Source: Candidatus Nitrosocosmicus sp. (lineage in GTDB: Archaea > Thermoproteota > Nitrososphaeria > Nitrososphaerales > Nitrososphaeraceae). Taken from it: DNA of 32,586 bases. The position numbers and the translations under genes were made by a program. Each line of letters opens with the position of its first letter. Position 1 is the first letter of the stretch. This document shows, piece after piece, positions 25,054-32,586 of the stretch. The notes under the pieces are model-generated. The model did no database searches and was not told the origin of the DNA. It saw nothing but the letters and a program-made list of their open reading frames with translations. The stretch is taken from contig JARFXS010000036.1 in assembly GCA_029194465.1 (NCBI GenBank), forward strand, positions 1 through 32,586. Direction: 5' to 3'.

Positions 25054-26066
25054 TTATTTAGCAATTCAGGGATTTAATCTTAGTGAATTGGATTTGACTG
25101 GGTCTATAACAGTCTCCGGATCTTTTGCCTTTCAAATATTCATAAACTTTAGAGATTCTTAAAAAGGTGATAATTATTGATTCTTTGGAAATTTAATACG
25201 GCTACAAACATGTCATTTGTAGAGATTTGAATTGACGCATCAATGATATTATCGATGAGTGATTGAATAACTCTATCTCATAAAGTGCCAAATAATAAAG
25301 ATAGTTCCATACTGGTTTATGAGAGAACATTGTCCTATGAATGGGTTGGATTCAATATTGAACCGTATCCCAAACCGCCTAGACTGTTACTAAATATCAT
25401 ACATAATCTGTAAGATATTAAGCACTAATTTACCTCCCAGGTCAAAGAATTCATTATGCCATTAAGTGTTATAATGCCCCTACTAGTTCCAAGATTACAC
25501 TATCTAATTCTAAAACTGCTAGAAAAATGATAGGCTACTGAACCTAACTAACAAATCTATTGTTCACATTGTTATATGTTCTCGGTCATTTAGGTTGATT
25601 GCTCATAAGGCTTGCTTACCATTACTCAATCTCTAACAAAATTCTCGAGTCTTTTGGTTAGTTCTTTATCTGGTATGATGTTGATAATTGTTCAATAATA
25701 TCATGATCTTTGTATTTTTTAATAACAACTTTTCAAAATCTAAAAAATACTTTCTCCAATAATAATTCTAATGCTAATATGATAATGGATTCTAAAGACT
25801 TTATCGAATGAGAATAACCTAACAAATAATCATAAATTATGATGATTCTAGATCCGTGACCCGTGATATAATACTACAGACCTATCGCTGTTGAACGGAC
25901 GGTCTGTGATACCTCTTGCAAGGATGCACAAATACAAAAAAATCTATTTCTGTGTTGGAGGAAAAATGTTACAAAGTCCTAAAGCGGATGCTTGCCTAAT
26001 CATCTTCAACAGATACATATTTTTCGTTTTTATTGTATTTTCCAAAGCATTGTTGTTTCAACGTCG
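25054..26066. other. Gene-poor stretch of 1 kb
   Basis: Contains repeat copy 13 with its long 3' extension. The open frame at 25891-26187 (plus) is antisense to the decayed gene and is not credible. I see nothing else. Confidence 0.5.
25346..25486 (+). repeat. Dispersed intergenic repeat, copy 13 with long 3' extension
   Basis: GGATTCAATATTGAACCGTA then TCCCAAACCGCCTAGACTGT. Similarity to copy 16 continues for about 100 bases: both have CACTAATTT, then TCAAAGAATT and a flank like GTTATAATGCCCCTAC. Confidence 0.8.
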
Positions 26067-26525
26067 TCACATATCCACCATCGGCCAGCCGGGCAAAGGA
26101 TCATTCCATGCACAACCTTTTCCGTTTGGAAACTCAAAATCATGCTTTTTCTTTCCTTCTGATTGTTTTAATTGTATGTGTTGTTGATGAAGCGATTGAT
26201 TCACTTGGTTTTTGAGTAGATGGATTCTGAAGGTTGTCGGATTGGGCTATTGTTTTTGTTGGAGTATCTTCAAATTGTATTGCCTTCTCATTAGAAGGTG
26301 ATAGGCTGCGATGGCTCCCCTCAATGGCATTATTATTACCGTCATCAAAGGTTTGTGTCTTATTCACACCGTCACCTGAAGGTGGTATCGTCACTGAAAG
26401 TTTGTGCATTATTATTACTGTCACCAGATGTAGCCTGAACGAACGGTATTGCATAACCAAGCTGAACTAATTATTACGCCAAAAAATCGACAAAGAACTA
26501 CTATTACTATTTTGACCTTTTCCAC
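26067..26525 (-). pseudogene. Decayed secreted Asn/Asp/Ser-rich protein
   Basis: A GTG at 26525 opens a signal-like stretch (KIVIVVLCRFFGVIISSA). After a shift the next piece reads GYAIPFVQATSGDSNNNAQT, then a second shift leads to SGDGVNKTQTFDDGNNNAIE, a partial repeat of the preceding piece. The Ser/Thr/Asn-rich body (FEDTPTKTIAQSDNLQNP) ends in a stop at 26140; one frame over, HDFEFPNGKGCAWNDPLPGW PMVDM continues to 26067. Three frame changes make this a relic of an exported, probably glycosylated protein. The open 106-codon part begins with an out-of-frame extension and is not a true gene start. Confidence 0.65.
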
Positions 26526-26761
26526 GCAGTATTCATTGAATTCTTGTATATAAAGTCCACTGGTATAGATGATTAACAAAGAAAAAATTCTATTTGGTTA
26601 TTCTTATATAATTGTGAATATGCGATTGGCGTTGACATATGAATGGAAAACTGACCTATCACCCATATGCAAATAACACTCATTAAGATACTAGTCAGTA
26701 TGTTAATTAGTAACTGGCAAGAAATCACATCAACAATCAATTTCAAGATTAGTTGTTTCAT

Positions 26762-26820
26762 AGAATCCCACTACCACTAGGAACTTAATTCCACGGAGGA
26801 GAATCCAAACTAATAAATTA
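26762..26820 (+). repeat. Dispersed intergenic repeat, copy 14 (B-type, divergent core)
   Basis: AGAATCCCACTACCACTAGG then AACTTAATTCCACGGAGGAG and AATCCAAACTAATAAATTA. The left half is almost identical to copy 16; the core carries a substituted segment. Confidence 0.8.
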
Positions 26821-26970
26821 AACAATAATTACTATAAAAATTCAATTTCAAATTCATCTGATTAGATTGCGCTATAATCATACCAGGAGTTAATTAGGCA
26901 TATTCTTCGGTATATTTTTTAATTACTAATCTTTTGATATTTATACCAAAACAAAATATTCCATACTAAT

Positions 26971-26985
26971 GAAATTTAAATACTA
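26971..26985 (+). promoter_or_regulatory. TATA box for gene at 27002
   Basis: GAAATTTAAATACTA has its TATA centre (TTTAAATA) about 25 bases before the tandem start codons at 27002 and 27005, fitting leaderless transcription. Confidence 0.55.
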
Positions 26986-27001
26986 GGATTCTAGACAAAT
27001 T

Positions 27002-27544
27002 ATGATGAAAATCACCAATGGATTGATTCAAACCATCTTCTTGTTAGCAGTTTCTGTTTCTTTGATAGCAGCTGTTAATTTAGGTCAGGTTCTTGCTCAA
27101 AATCCTTCAAATACGGATTTGAATGTCCTAAAAGGAGCTATCACAAGTACTTCAAATAACGGCAATACAACAGACCCTGCCTGGGTATTAGGTGGAGTGT
27201 ATAGATTTACCGAATTCAATTCCTCCTCTCCTGCTTTTAATGCTTCTTTCTATATGACTAAAATAGACGGTACAGCAGAACATATTCACTCGATATATGA
27301 CCTAAAGTTATCGAACAGCCCGGTTGTTGATAGCAGTTCAAACTCTACAATGCTCAATGGAACAACAACAGTAACGCTTAAAGACGGACCAGTTTCAAAT
27401 GTGCCAACACAAATTGAATTACTAGATGAAAGTGCAATAGCCATTACTGTTGATGGTAATTCGACCAATAATCACTTTGGAACTACTCCCATTTATGGAA
27501 CCCAGCATCTCATCTGTGTAGAAGCTCCAAATCTGTGCAAATAA
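27002..27544 (+). CDS. Exported thaumarchaeal protein of unknown function
   Basis: 180 residues. Signal peptide TIFLLAVSVSLIAAVNLGQV, cleaved after LAQ. The mature part is a single beta-rich domain: DPAWVLGGVYRFTEFNSSSP, then FNASFYMTKIDGTAEHIHSI YDLKLSNSP, NGTTTVTLKDGPVSNVPTQI and NNHFGTTPIYGTQHLICVEA PNLCK. The HIH motif and the late His (NNHFG, TQHLIC) could form a metal site; two Cys near the end could bridge. From memory, similar secreted proteins are common in soil thaumarchaea, without a known role (not checked). The start is either of two adjacent ATG codons; the TATA position fits both. A hairpin terminator follows directly. Confidence 0.82.
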   Translation: MMKITNGLIQTIFLLAVSVSLIAAVNLGQVLAQNPSNTDLNVLKGAITSTSNNGNTTDPAWVLGGVYRFTEFNSSSPAFNASFYMTKIDGTAEHIHSIYDLKLSNSPVVDSSSNSTMLNGTTTVTLKDGPVSNVPTQIELLDESAIAITVDGNSTNNHFGTTPIYGTQHLICVEAPNLCK

Positions 27545-27570
27545 CCCTTTTGGGTTCACCTTTTTATATT
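27543..27570 (+). terminator. Hairpin plus T-tract terminator
   Basis: AACCC-TTTT-GGGTT overlaps the stop codon of the preceding gene and is followed by CACCTTTTTATATT. Confidence 0.65.
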
Positions 27571-27657
27571 ACAACACCATATTTTTTTTATAAACTAATC
27601 TCTAAATAGATGAATGATTCCAAAGAGAATTAAAATCCTATTTAACATATCAATATG

Positions 27658-27696
27658 GCATTAATCCCCGCGCACCCAGACTGTTACCAGTAATTA
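27658..27696 (+). repeat. Dispersed intergenic repeat, copy 15 (B-type)
   Basis: CATTAATCCCCGCGCACCCA then GACTGTTACCAGTAATTA. Shares GACTGTTAC with copies 13 and 16. Confidence 0.85.
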
Positions 27697-27804
27697 TATT
27701 AGTTCAATCTCTTAAAGTATGATGATCAAAAAATTAATTCGTTGATCTCGTGTTAATCACACTATAAGTCAATTAATTTTTACTAATAATCTAGAATCAT
27801 TTCA

Positions 27805-29118
27805 TCATTTTGGAGGAGATCCAAAAGGGGAAGGTCCTTTCGATGTTTCCGGTGTTAATATGCCGTCATTAGAAGGACGTGGTTTAGACTCCCTTGGAAC
27901 TTCAGTACAATAGGGATCTTCATCTACTCTTCCATCAAGATTATCATCTTTTCCGTTTCTACAAATTTCATCATTGGATATGGGAAGAGGTAAATCACAG
28001 TATTTAACAACGCATTCTTCCTTATCTTCTTCGTCTTCACCATTTCTCTCTTCGTTTGGTCCTGGTACAAGCACAGGATCATGAAGCGGTACATCAATAG
28101 GCCCATTATCGCGTCCGGTATAGAGGGTATCAGGTTTCTTTTGAGTAACTATGTTCGTAGGTAAGGTTTCTTGTGCTATCCCTGTTTTAGTATCTGTAGA
28201 AGTGAATGGGGATTCAGTATTGGATGATGATGATGCAACATTGTTCAAAGTATCAGATGATACTGATGATGAAGATAACAATGGTGACGACGAAGACGGT
28301 TGTTGTTCTACAAAACCACTATTTTCAGAAGTAGGTGGGTTTTCACGACCTAAAGGACCTGGATTGTATGTTTCAACACCTGCGTTTATAGCATCACAAA
28401 CATCTCCCAAGCCGTCCCCATCACTATCTTTTTGATCTGGATTAAATTTAATGTCACAATTGTCTTTTTTGTCAACTACACCATCATTATCAGGATCAAT
28501 AAAGTCCGGATCGCAGGCGTCTCCCAAGCCATCCCCATCACTATCTTTTTGATCTGGATTAGGTATGGCAAAGCAATTATCTGTTGACTCCGGTACACTA
28601 TCATTATCGCCATCAACTTGATCTGGATCGCAGGCGTCTCCCAAGCCATCCCCATCACTATCTTTTTGATCTGGATTTGTAAAGCGACAATTATCTTCTG
28701 TATCAACAATCCCATCGGAATCCCGATCATGAGCGACTACGATATCATTTGAAACCGGCGGTTGTATCACGACTCCAGTGGTGTCGTCTTCATTTGACTC
28801 TAGTATGTCATCTTCGTTTCCTGGAGATTGTCTTAGATTAAAGTTAGTGTTAGAGTCTGTAGATGATTGCGGTGATGAAGGCTCTTTACTGTTAGACTGT
28901 TGATTATCTTCTTGCTGATCTTCATCTCTTTCTTCACCTTCAGTATCTCTATTTACTTCAGCTTCTCCATCTATATCATCTGAAGTTGCTAGTACAAACT
29001 TTGTAGATAGAGTATTAGGTTCAATCGGTAGTATAGTAACTGGTACAATCAAAATTAGCAAAACTGATAATGGTACAAACATCATAAGGTCGAGATTATA
29101 TGTATTTTCTTTTACCAT
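27805..29118 (-). CDS. Exported thrombospondin type 3 repeat protein
   Basis: 437 residues. An N-terminal hydrophobic stretch ([20 protein letters not shown], 11-30) is a signal peptide or anchor. An acidic Glu/Asp/Gln-rich linker spans about 45-125. Thrombospondin type 3 calcium-binding repeats occupy about 131-242: [14 protein letters not shown], then three times [14 protein letters not shown](A/V)CD with intervening [14 protein letters not shown] and [14 protein letters not shown]. The codons for the three [14 protein letters not shown] units are nearly identical at DNA level, pointing to recent duplication. A Ser/Thr/Pro-rich stretch follows. Near the end [19 protein letters not shown] is another Ca-binding-like loop with flanking Cys. 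The role is probably a calcium-stabilised surface stalk. There is no C-terminal anchor, so retention would rely on the N-terminal helix. The decayed gene at 53-1964 contains related repeats. Confidence 0.92.
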   Translation of the reverse strand: MVKENTYNLDLMMFVPLSVLLILIVPVTILPIEPNTLSTKFVLATSDDIDGEAEVNRDTEGEERDEDQQEDNQQSNSKEPSSPQSSTDSNTNFNLRQSPGNEDDILESNEDDTTGVVIQPPVSNDIVVAHDRDSDGIVDTEDNCRFTNPDQKDSDGDGLGDACDPDQVDGDNDSVPESTDNCFAIPNPDQKDSDGDGLGDACDPDFIDPDNDGVVDKKDNCDIKFNPDQKDSDGDGLGDVCDAINAGVETYNPGPLGRENPPTSENSGFVEQQPSSSSPLLSSSSVSSDTLNNVASSSSNTESPFTSTDTKTGIAQETLPTNIVTQKKPDTLYTGRDNGPIDVPLHDPVLVPGPNEERNGEDEEDKEECVVKYCDLPLPISNDEICRNGKDDNLDGRVDEDPYCTEVPRESKPRPSNDGILTPETSKGPSPFGSPPK

Positions 29119-29935
29119 TTAGATACTCCCGATGCGCAATAAATTTAGGGATATAGTGCTGTTTATTAAACTTTAATGTATTACATTGTAAAATTACAAA
29201 TTTTCACCAAAAAATCACTATTTTATTAGTTTATTATAAATTTTTTAATAGTTTTGTATTGTCTTTGTATAATAATGTCATATGTTTTAGCAACTCTATC
29301 TCTCCTGTTTTCTTACTGTATATAACAGAGCTCGTTTGGTCTATTGTTTTGATGTTGTAGAATCCTACTACCACTAGGAACTTAATCCCTACTCGCCCAG
29401 ACTGTTACTATCTATTATAGACAATAGACCATAAAACAAACACTAATTTGTGTGATCGTATCAAAGAATTGGTTTTGCACCTAGATGTTATAGAACCCTA
29501 TACATTTCGGATTTCTTAGCCATCGAATTATAGAAATTGAAATTTACTTCTACTGTCCAACTTTCAGAATCATGGACGGGAGATATAAATATTAGAACGT
29601 AAAGACAATAAAGTAGAAGGGCCCGCACCTACCTTATTTATAAAATTCCTCGTCATCTTTATCACATACGATCAGGACATATTTTCGAAGCTATAATCTT
29701 TAAGAACATGGAAATAATATGAAAGTCTTAAAGGTAGACGTTAAGCAAAGTTATAGGTAAAAAATGGTGATCGATATTGAAAAAGGCTTGTTACTCTGCA
29801 AAATTTATAATAACTCGAAATTCTCTAATTTGCACATATAGCCAAAATATTGGCTTTATCTCCTGTATTTCCCATATAATCTTATGAACCAAGAGTATTG
29901 TGTCATTAGAAGGTAATATGGATTAAAAGATAAGG
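29119..29935. other. Intergenic region with repeat copy 16
   Basis: About 820 bases between two minus-strand genes. Apart from the repeat at 29359-29503 there is no visible gene. Confidence 0.5.
29359..29503 (+). repeat. Dispersed intergenic repeat, copy 16 with long 3' extension
   Basis: AGAATCCTACTACCACTAGG then AACTTAATCCCTACTCGCCC and AGACTGTTACTATC. The following 100 bases align with copy 13, ending GTTATAGAACCCTATAC, which resembles the left flank of another copy. Confidence 0.85.
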
Positions 29936-32586
29936 TTAGTTTTTCGCTTCGTCTTTGTGGTAGTTGGTAAGTTTATTTTTCAATCGGATATATTGCTTAT
30001 AACTTATTTCTTCTTCTTCATACATCTTAGTAATTTCTTCTTCTGTTATTTTCGGATCACTTTTACTCATTTTAAGATCGAATTGAACAAAGCGCCTATT
30101 CTGCTTTCTCCTGTGTTTTGTCCAACCAATCAGACTAGGAATAAAGATGGTCCCTATAATTATAGGTATTAGTCCATAGAATGGAGTCCAAAATTCTGGT
30201 GGTATTGTATTTTCAGGTACGAAATCGGCTTCAATTTCTCCAAAGGCGGACAAAACGAACTCCTTTTTAGGATTATTGTCAATATTGTTATCAAAGGCTT
30301 CATTATGAGAAATATTTCCAAAAGAGGACGCGAGTAAATCAAAAATGGTATTGTTAGAATTTTCATTCACTGACTTCAAATCGCTGTTCCAAGAGCTAAA
30401 TTGGAAGCCCGCATTTTCCTTAATTTCACACAGTATGTTCGTTCCTGCGGTGTACCGTTCGTATTTGTCTGAAACAATTTCTCCGTTACAAATTATGTTT
30501 CCGGAATGTGGGGGGTTGATTTTGAAATTGATTCCTGCAGTCACTTTATTGGACTTGGTATCTATTATGGACAAAGTGTCTGATTCAGTGTTGGCAACGT
30601 AAATACTTTTGGTATTCAAATTGATGGCCATCCCGCCAGGCCATAATCCTAATGTTTCATTATTTATCATCTCTTTAGTTTTAGGATCAATAATTACAAT
30701 CCTTCCAACATATTCATCAATTGATGGGTTTAGAACAACATATAGCAAATCATCCTTTGAACTTGCGATCATATCTGAAATTTGGGCAAAACTTAGTCTT
30801 CCATTTATCGTCATATTTGCCATGATCCTGTTAGTATAGCTATCTATCAAAGATATCGAGGTATCTTCAAATTTCCCTGTATGACTAACATATAGTATGT
30901 TTGTATTTGGATTGACAGTTAATTTGGGTGGATAGGTAGAGCTACCTATTGTAATATTTTCTAAAATATTAAAGACTAAATTATCCCGGCTATCATAGTA
31001 TTCTTCTAAAATCATAACAGAATAAGACTTATTCTGATTTGAACCTTCACCATAAGATATGAAAAGTCTTTTTAAATTCTTGTCGTATTCCATTTCCGCC
31101 GGAACAACATCTAATGTCGTATTTAACAATAACTCATTTGAGTATCCATTTATGCTATAGATCTTCTCAGAACCATTCGCTACATATATCATATTATCTA
31201 TCGGATTTATTGCGGATGTGACAGGATTCTTAATAGATGAAATATTTCCTGATAGTGTATCTGTTATCCCATCAATTATAACAATAGAATTATGAAGTGG
31301 ATTGGCGACATATATCTTGTTTCTATCTGAATTTATATCTAGATCGGTAGGAAAACCTTCGATAGAAATAGTGTTTATGATTTTATTATTAGATCCATTA
31401 AGAATGGTTATTTCACTAGAATTTTTGTAAATTACATACATCTTATTTGTTAATGGATTTGTTTCAACCTTGAATGGTTGATGTCCAATTCCCAACCCAG
31501 GTGTGTTTTCTTTCGTTTCGATGGAACCATCGCTAAAATTGGATGATCCTACGATAAATTCAGCCGATTTTCCATCCATAACATATAATCCATCTAGAGT
31601 TAGTATGTATACAAGATCAGTAACTGGATTTATGTCTATATCCTGAAGATAAGAATTTGTAACAAATTCTCCTATTGTTCTATCTGTTGAGGTGTCAATC
31701 ACAAAGACTTTGTCCGATCCAATATCCGCATGTCTCAATACATACAGTAAACCTGTATCAGGGTTAATAGCAGCGGAAGAATCAAAATATTTTTGATGGC
31801 GGTGGATTTCACGAATAGTTTCTTCAGAAGTCATATTCCCAAGAATGGTTCTTACTATAGCGCTTGAATTTGGATCTATTACATATATTCGATTAATATC
31901 TTCGTTGGAAGCATAAATCCTATCTTCTCTGTTATTAGCAACAATCACCGAGTCATAACTATTTGCTACGGTGATAGGATCCATTTCTTCATTTGTTGTA
32001 CCATTTATCACCACAATCTTGTTAGAAGGAGAAAGAGATGAATAAACCATGTTTGTTTTCTCATTGATTGCTAGATCACGAACAGAGCTAACATTAGAAT
32101 CATTTTCAGCATCTAGGCCCAATAATTTGATGGTGATGGGTATTACTTTTTCATCAGTAGCATTAATAGCTAAAATTTTTCCAAGTGTTCCATCTGCATC
32201 TGTCGGTCTTATCGATGCATATATCATACCTGTTTTGGAATTTACTTTAATATCTTCGATAATGGAGGGATCGTTTACATCTAATAATGAAAAATTATTT
32301 ACGATCTTATTTGTATTGGCATCCAATACATACAGCATTTTACTAATATTTTCCGCTATGTATGTCTTGGCCCTATCTTTGTCTACAGTAATAGCAGTAG
32401 GGTCTGGTTGAAACATGGATTTAGGAAATTCAAGATTGTTAATAATGTCAGTCACCTTGTTTGCATTATCCATGTTCATGACTGCAAGCTTGCCAGGTCC
32501 GTAAATATATATGGAATTTGTTAAAGGATTGACAGTAAGAGAGTCAATACTGCTAGAGCCCTCTGATAGAGGAATAGGAATTTTAT
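29936..32586 (-). CDS. YVTN-type beta-propeller surface protein (5' end outside window)
   Basis: The frame stays open to the window edge, so the gene is partial; an ATG at 32479 is internal, since coding sequence of the same repeat type (TVNPLTNSIYIYGPGKLAVM) lies before it. At least 882 residues are visible. Most is made of 40-45-residue YVTN/NHL-like beta-propeller blades, each with a V-(N/D)-P-x-T-N-x-(I/V)-Y-V pattern; good examples are IYVANPLHNSIVIIDG and IYVANTESDTLSIIDT. After the propellers comes a domain with CNGEIVSDKYERYTAGTNIL then WNSDLKSVNENSNN, resembling Listeria-Bacteroides-type repeat domains. A single membrane helix (FWTPFYGLIPIIIGTIFIPS) precedes 61 cytosolic residues whose end, ITEEEITKMYEEEEISYKQY, resembles a SHOCT-like short helix domain. 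The protein thus displays propellers outside and is held by a C-terminal anchor. Ligand unknown. Confidence 0.9.
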   Translation of the reverse strand, partial: KIPIPLSEGSSSIDSLTVNPLTNSIYIYGPGKLAVMNMDNANKVTDIINNLEFPKSMFQPDPTAITVDKDRAKTYIAENISKMLYVLDANTNKIVNNFSLLDVNDPSIIEDIKVNSKTGMIYASIRPTDADGTLGKILAINATDEKVIPITIKLLGLDAENDSNVSSVRDLAINEKTNMVYSSLSPSNKIVVINGTTNEEMDPITVANSYDSVIVANNREDRIYASNEDINRIYVIDPNSSAIVRTILGNMTSEETIREIHRHQKYFDSSAAINPDTGLLYVLRHADIGSDKVFVIDTSTDRTIGEFVTNSYLQDIDINPVTDLVYILTLDGLYVMDGKSAEFIVGSSNFSDGSIETKENTPGLGIGHQPFKVETNPLTNKMYVIYKNSSEITILNGSNNKIINTISIEGFPTDLDINSDRNKIYVANPLHNSIVIIDGITDTLSGNISSIKNPVTSAINPIDNMIYVANGSEKIYSINGYSNELLLNTTLDVVPAEMEYDKNLKRLFISYGEGSNQNKSYSVMILEEYYDSRDNLVFNILENITIGSSTYPPKLTVNPNTNILYVSHTGKFEDTSISLIDSYTNRIMANMTINGRLSFAQISDMIASSKDDLLYVVLNPSIDEYVGRIVIIDPKTKEMINNETLGLWPGGMAINLNTKSIYVANTESDTLSIIDTKSNKVTAGINFKINPPHSGNIICNGEIVSDKYERYTAGTNILCEIKENAGFQFSSWNSDLKSVNENSNNTIFDLLASSFGNISHNEAFDNNIDNNPKKEFVLSAFGEIEADFVPENTIPPEFWTPFYGLIPIIIGTIFIPSLIGWTKHRRKQNRRFVQFDLKMSKSDPKITEEEITKMYEEEEISYKQYIRLKNKLTNYHKDEAKN

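Noticed and set aside
25891..26470. Plus-strand frames at 25891-26215 and 26234-26470
   Set aside because: Antisense to the decayed secreted protein at 26067-26525, whose minus-strand pieces are far more protein-like.
28151..28435. 94-codon plus frame inside the TSP3 gene
   Set aside because: Acidic low-complexity shadow of Ser/Asp-rich codons on the minus strand.
2996..29503. Dispersed repeat as a CRISPR array
   Set aside because: Copies are kilobases apart, degenerate, with no regular spacers and no cas genes.

Overview
The window most resembles the genome of an ammonia-oxidising archaeon of the order Nitrososphaerales (Thaumarchaeota/Nitrososphaerota), possibly a 'Candidatus Nitrosocosmicus'-like soil lineage. 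The reasons are strongly AT-rich DNA, archaeal TATA boxes about 26 to 28 bases before start codons (leaderless transcripts), many Sec-exported surface proteins (collagen-like, thrombospondin type 3, YVTN beta-propeller), and a lipoyl-carrier-like gene next to a TusA-like gene. This assignment rests on gene content alone; no marker gene is present.

Layout: positions 1-6300 are almost entirely decayed genes: a long Cys-rich/thrombospondin-repeat secreted protein (minus), two other secreted proteins, an alpha/beta hydrolase and a fragment. Positions 6466-8574 hold an intact collagen-like gene, a leader-peptide remnant and a small exported protein. Positions 9395-12507 hold a small kinase-like relic, an NTF2/SnoaL-like gene, a ParB-family gene followed by a perfect 18-bp palindrome, and a broken ABC transporter ATPase. 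Positions 12667-13360 encode a GcvH-like protein and a TusA-like protein joined by a +1 frame junction. Positions 13659-16968 are an accessory block of unrecognised genes: a three-gene operon, a convergent 408-residue protein and a small beta-rich protein. Positions 17029-21764 hold a second copy of the kinase relic, a second collagen-like gene, an exported dienelactone hydrolase-like protein and small exported or cytosolic proteins. Positions 22883-24267 are a decayed membrane protein, followed by a cupin gene (minus), a long gene-poor stretch and another decayed secreted protein. Positions 27002-32586 hold three surface-protein genes; the last runs off the window.

Two features tie the region together. 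At least 16 copies of a dispersed intergenic repeat (core around CCCCACGCGCCCAAAC) occur throughout, all in the same orientation regardless of gene strand. Roughly eleven recognisable gene relics also occur, most of them exported proteins. The region looks like a fast-evolving surface-protein and accessory island with no housekeeping genes. Intact genes probably act at the cell surface (collagen-like, TSP3, YVTN, hydrolase), in DNA partition or regulation (ParB), or in sulfur/lipoyl-carrier chemistry (GcvH-like and TusA-like). The function of the 13659-16968 block is unknown.
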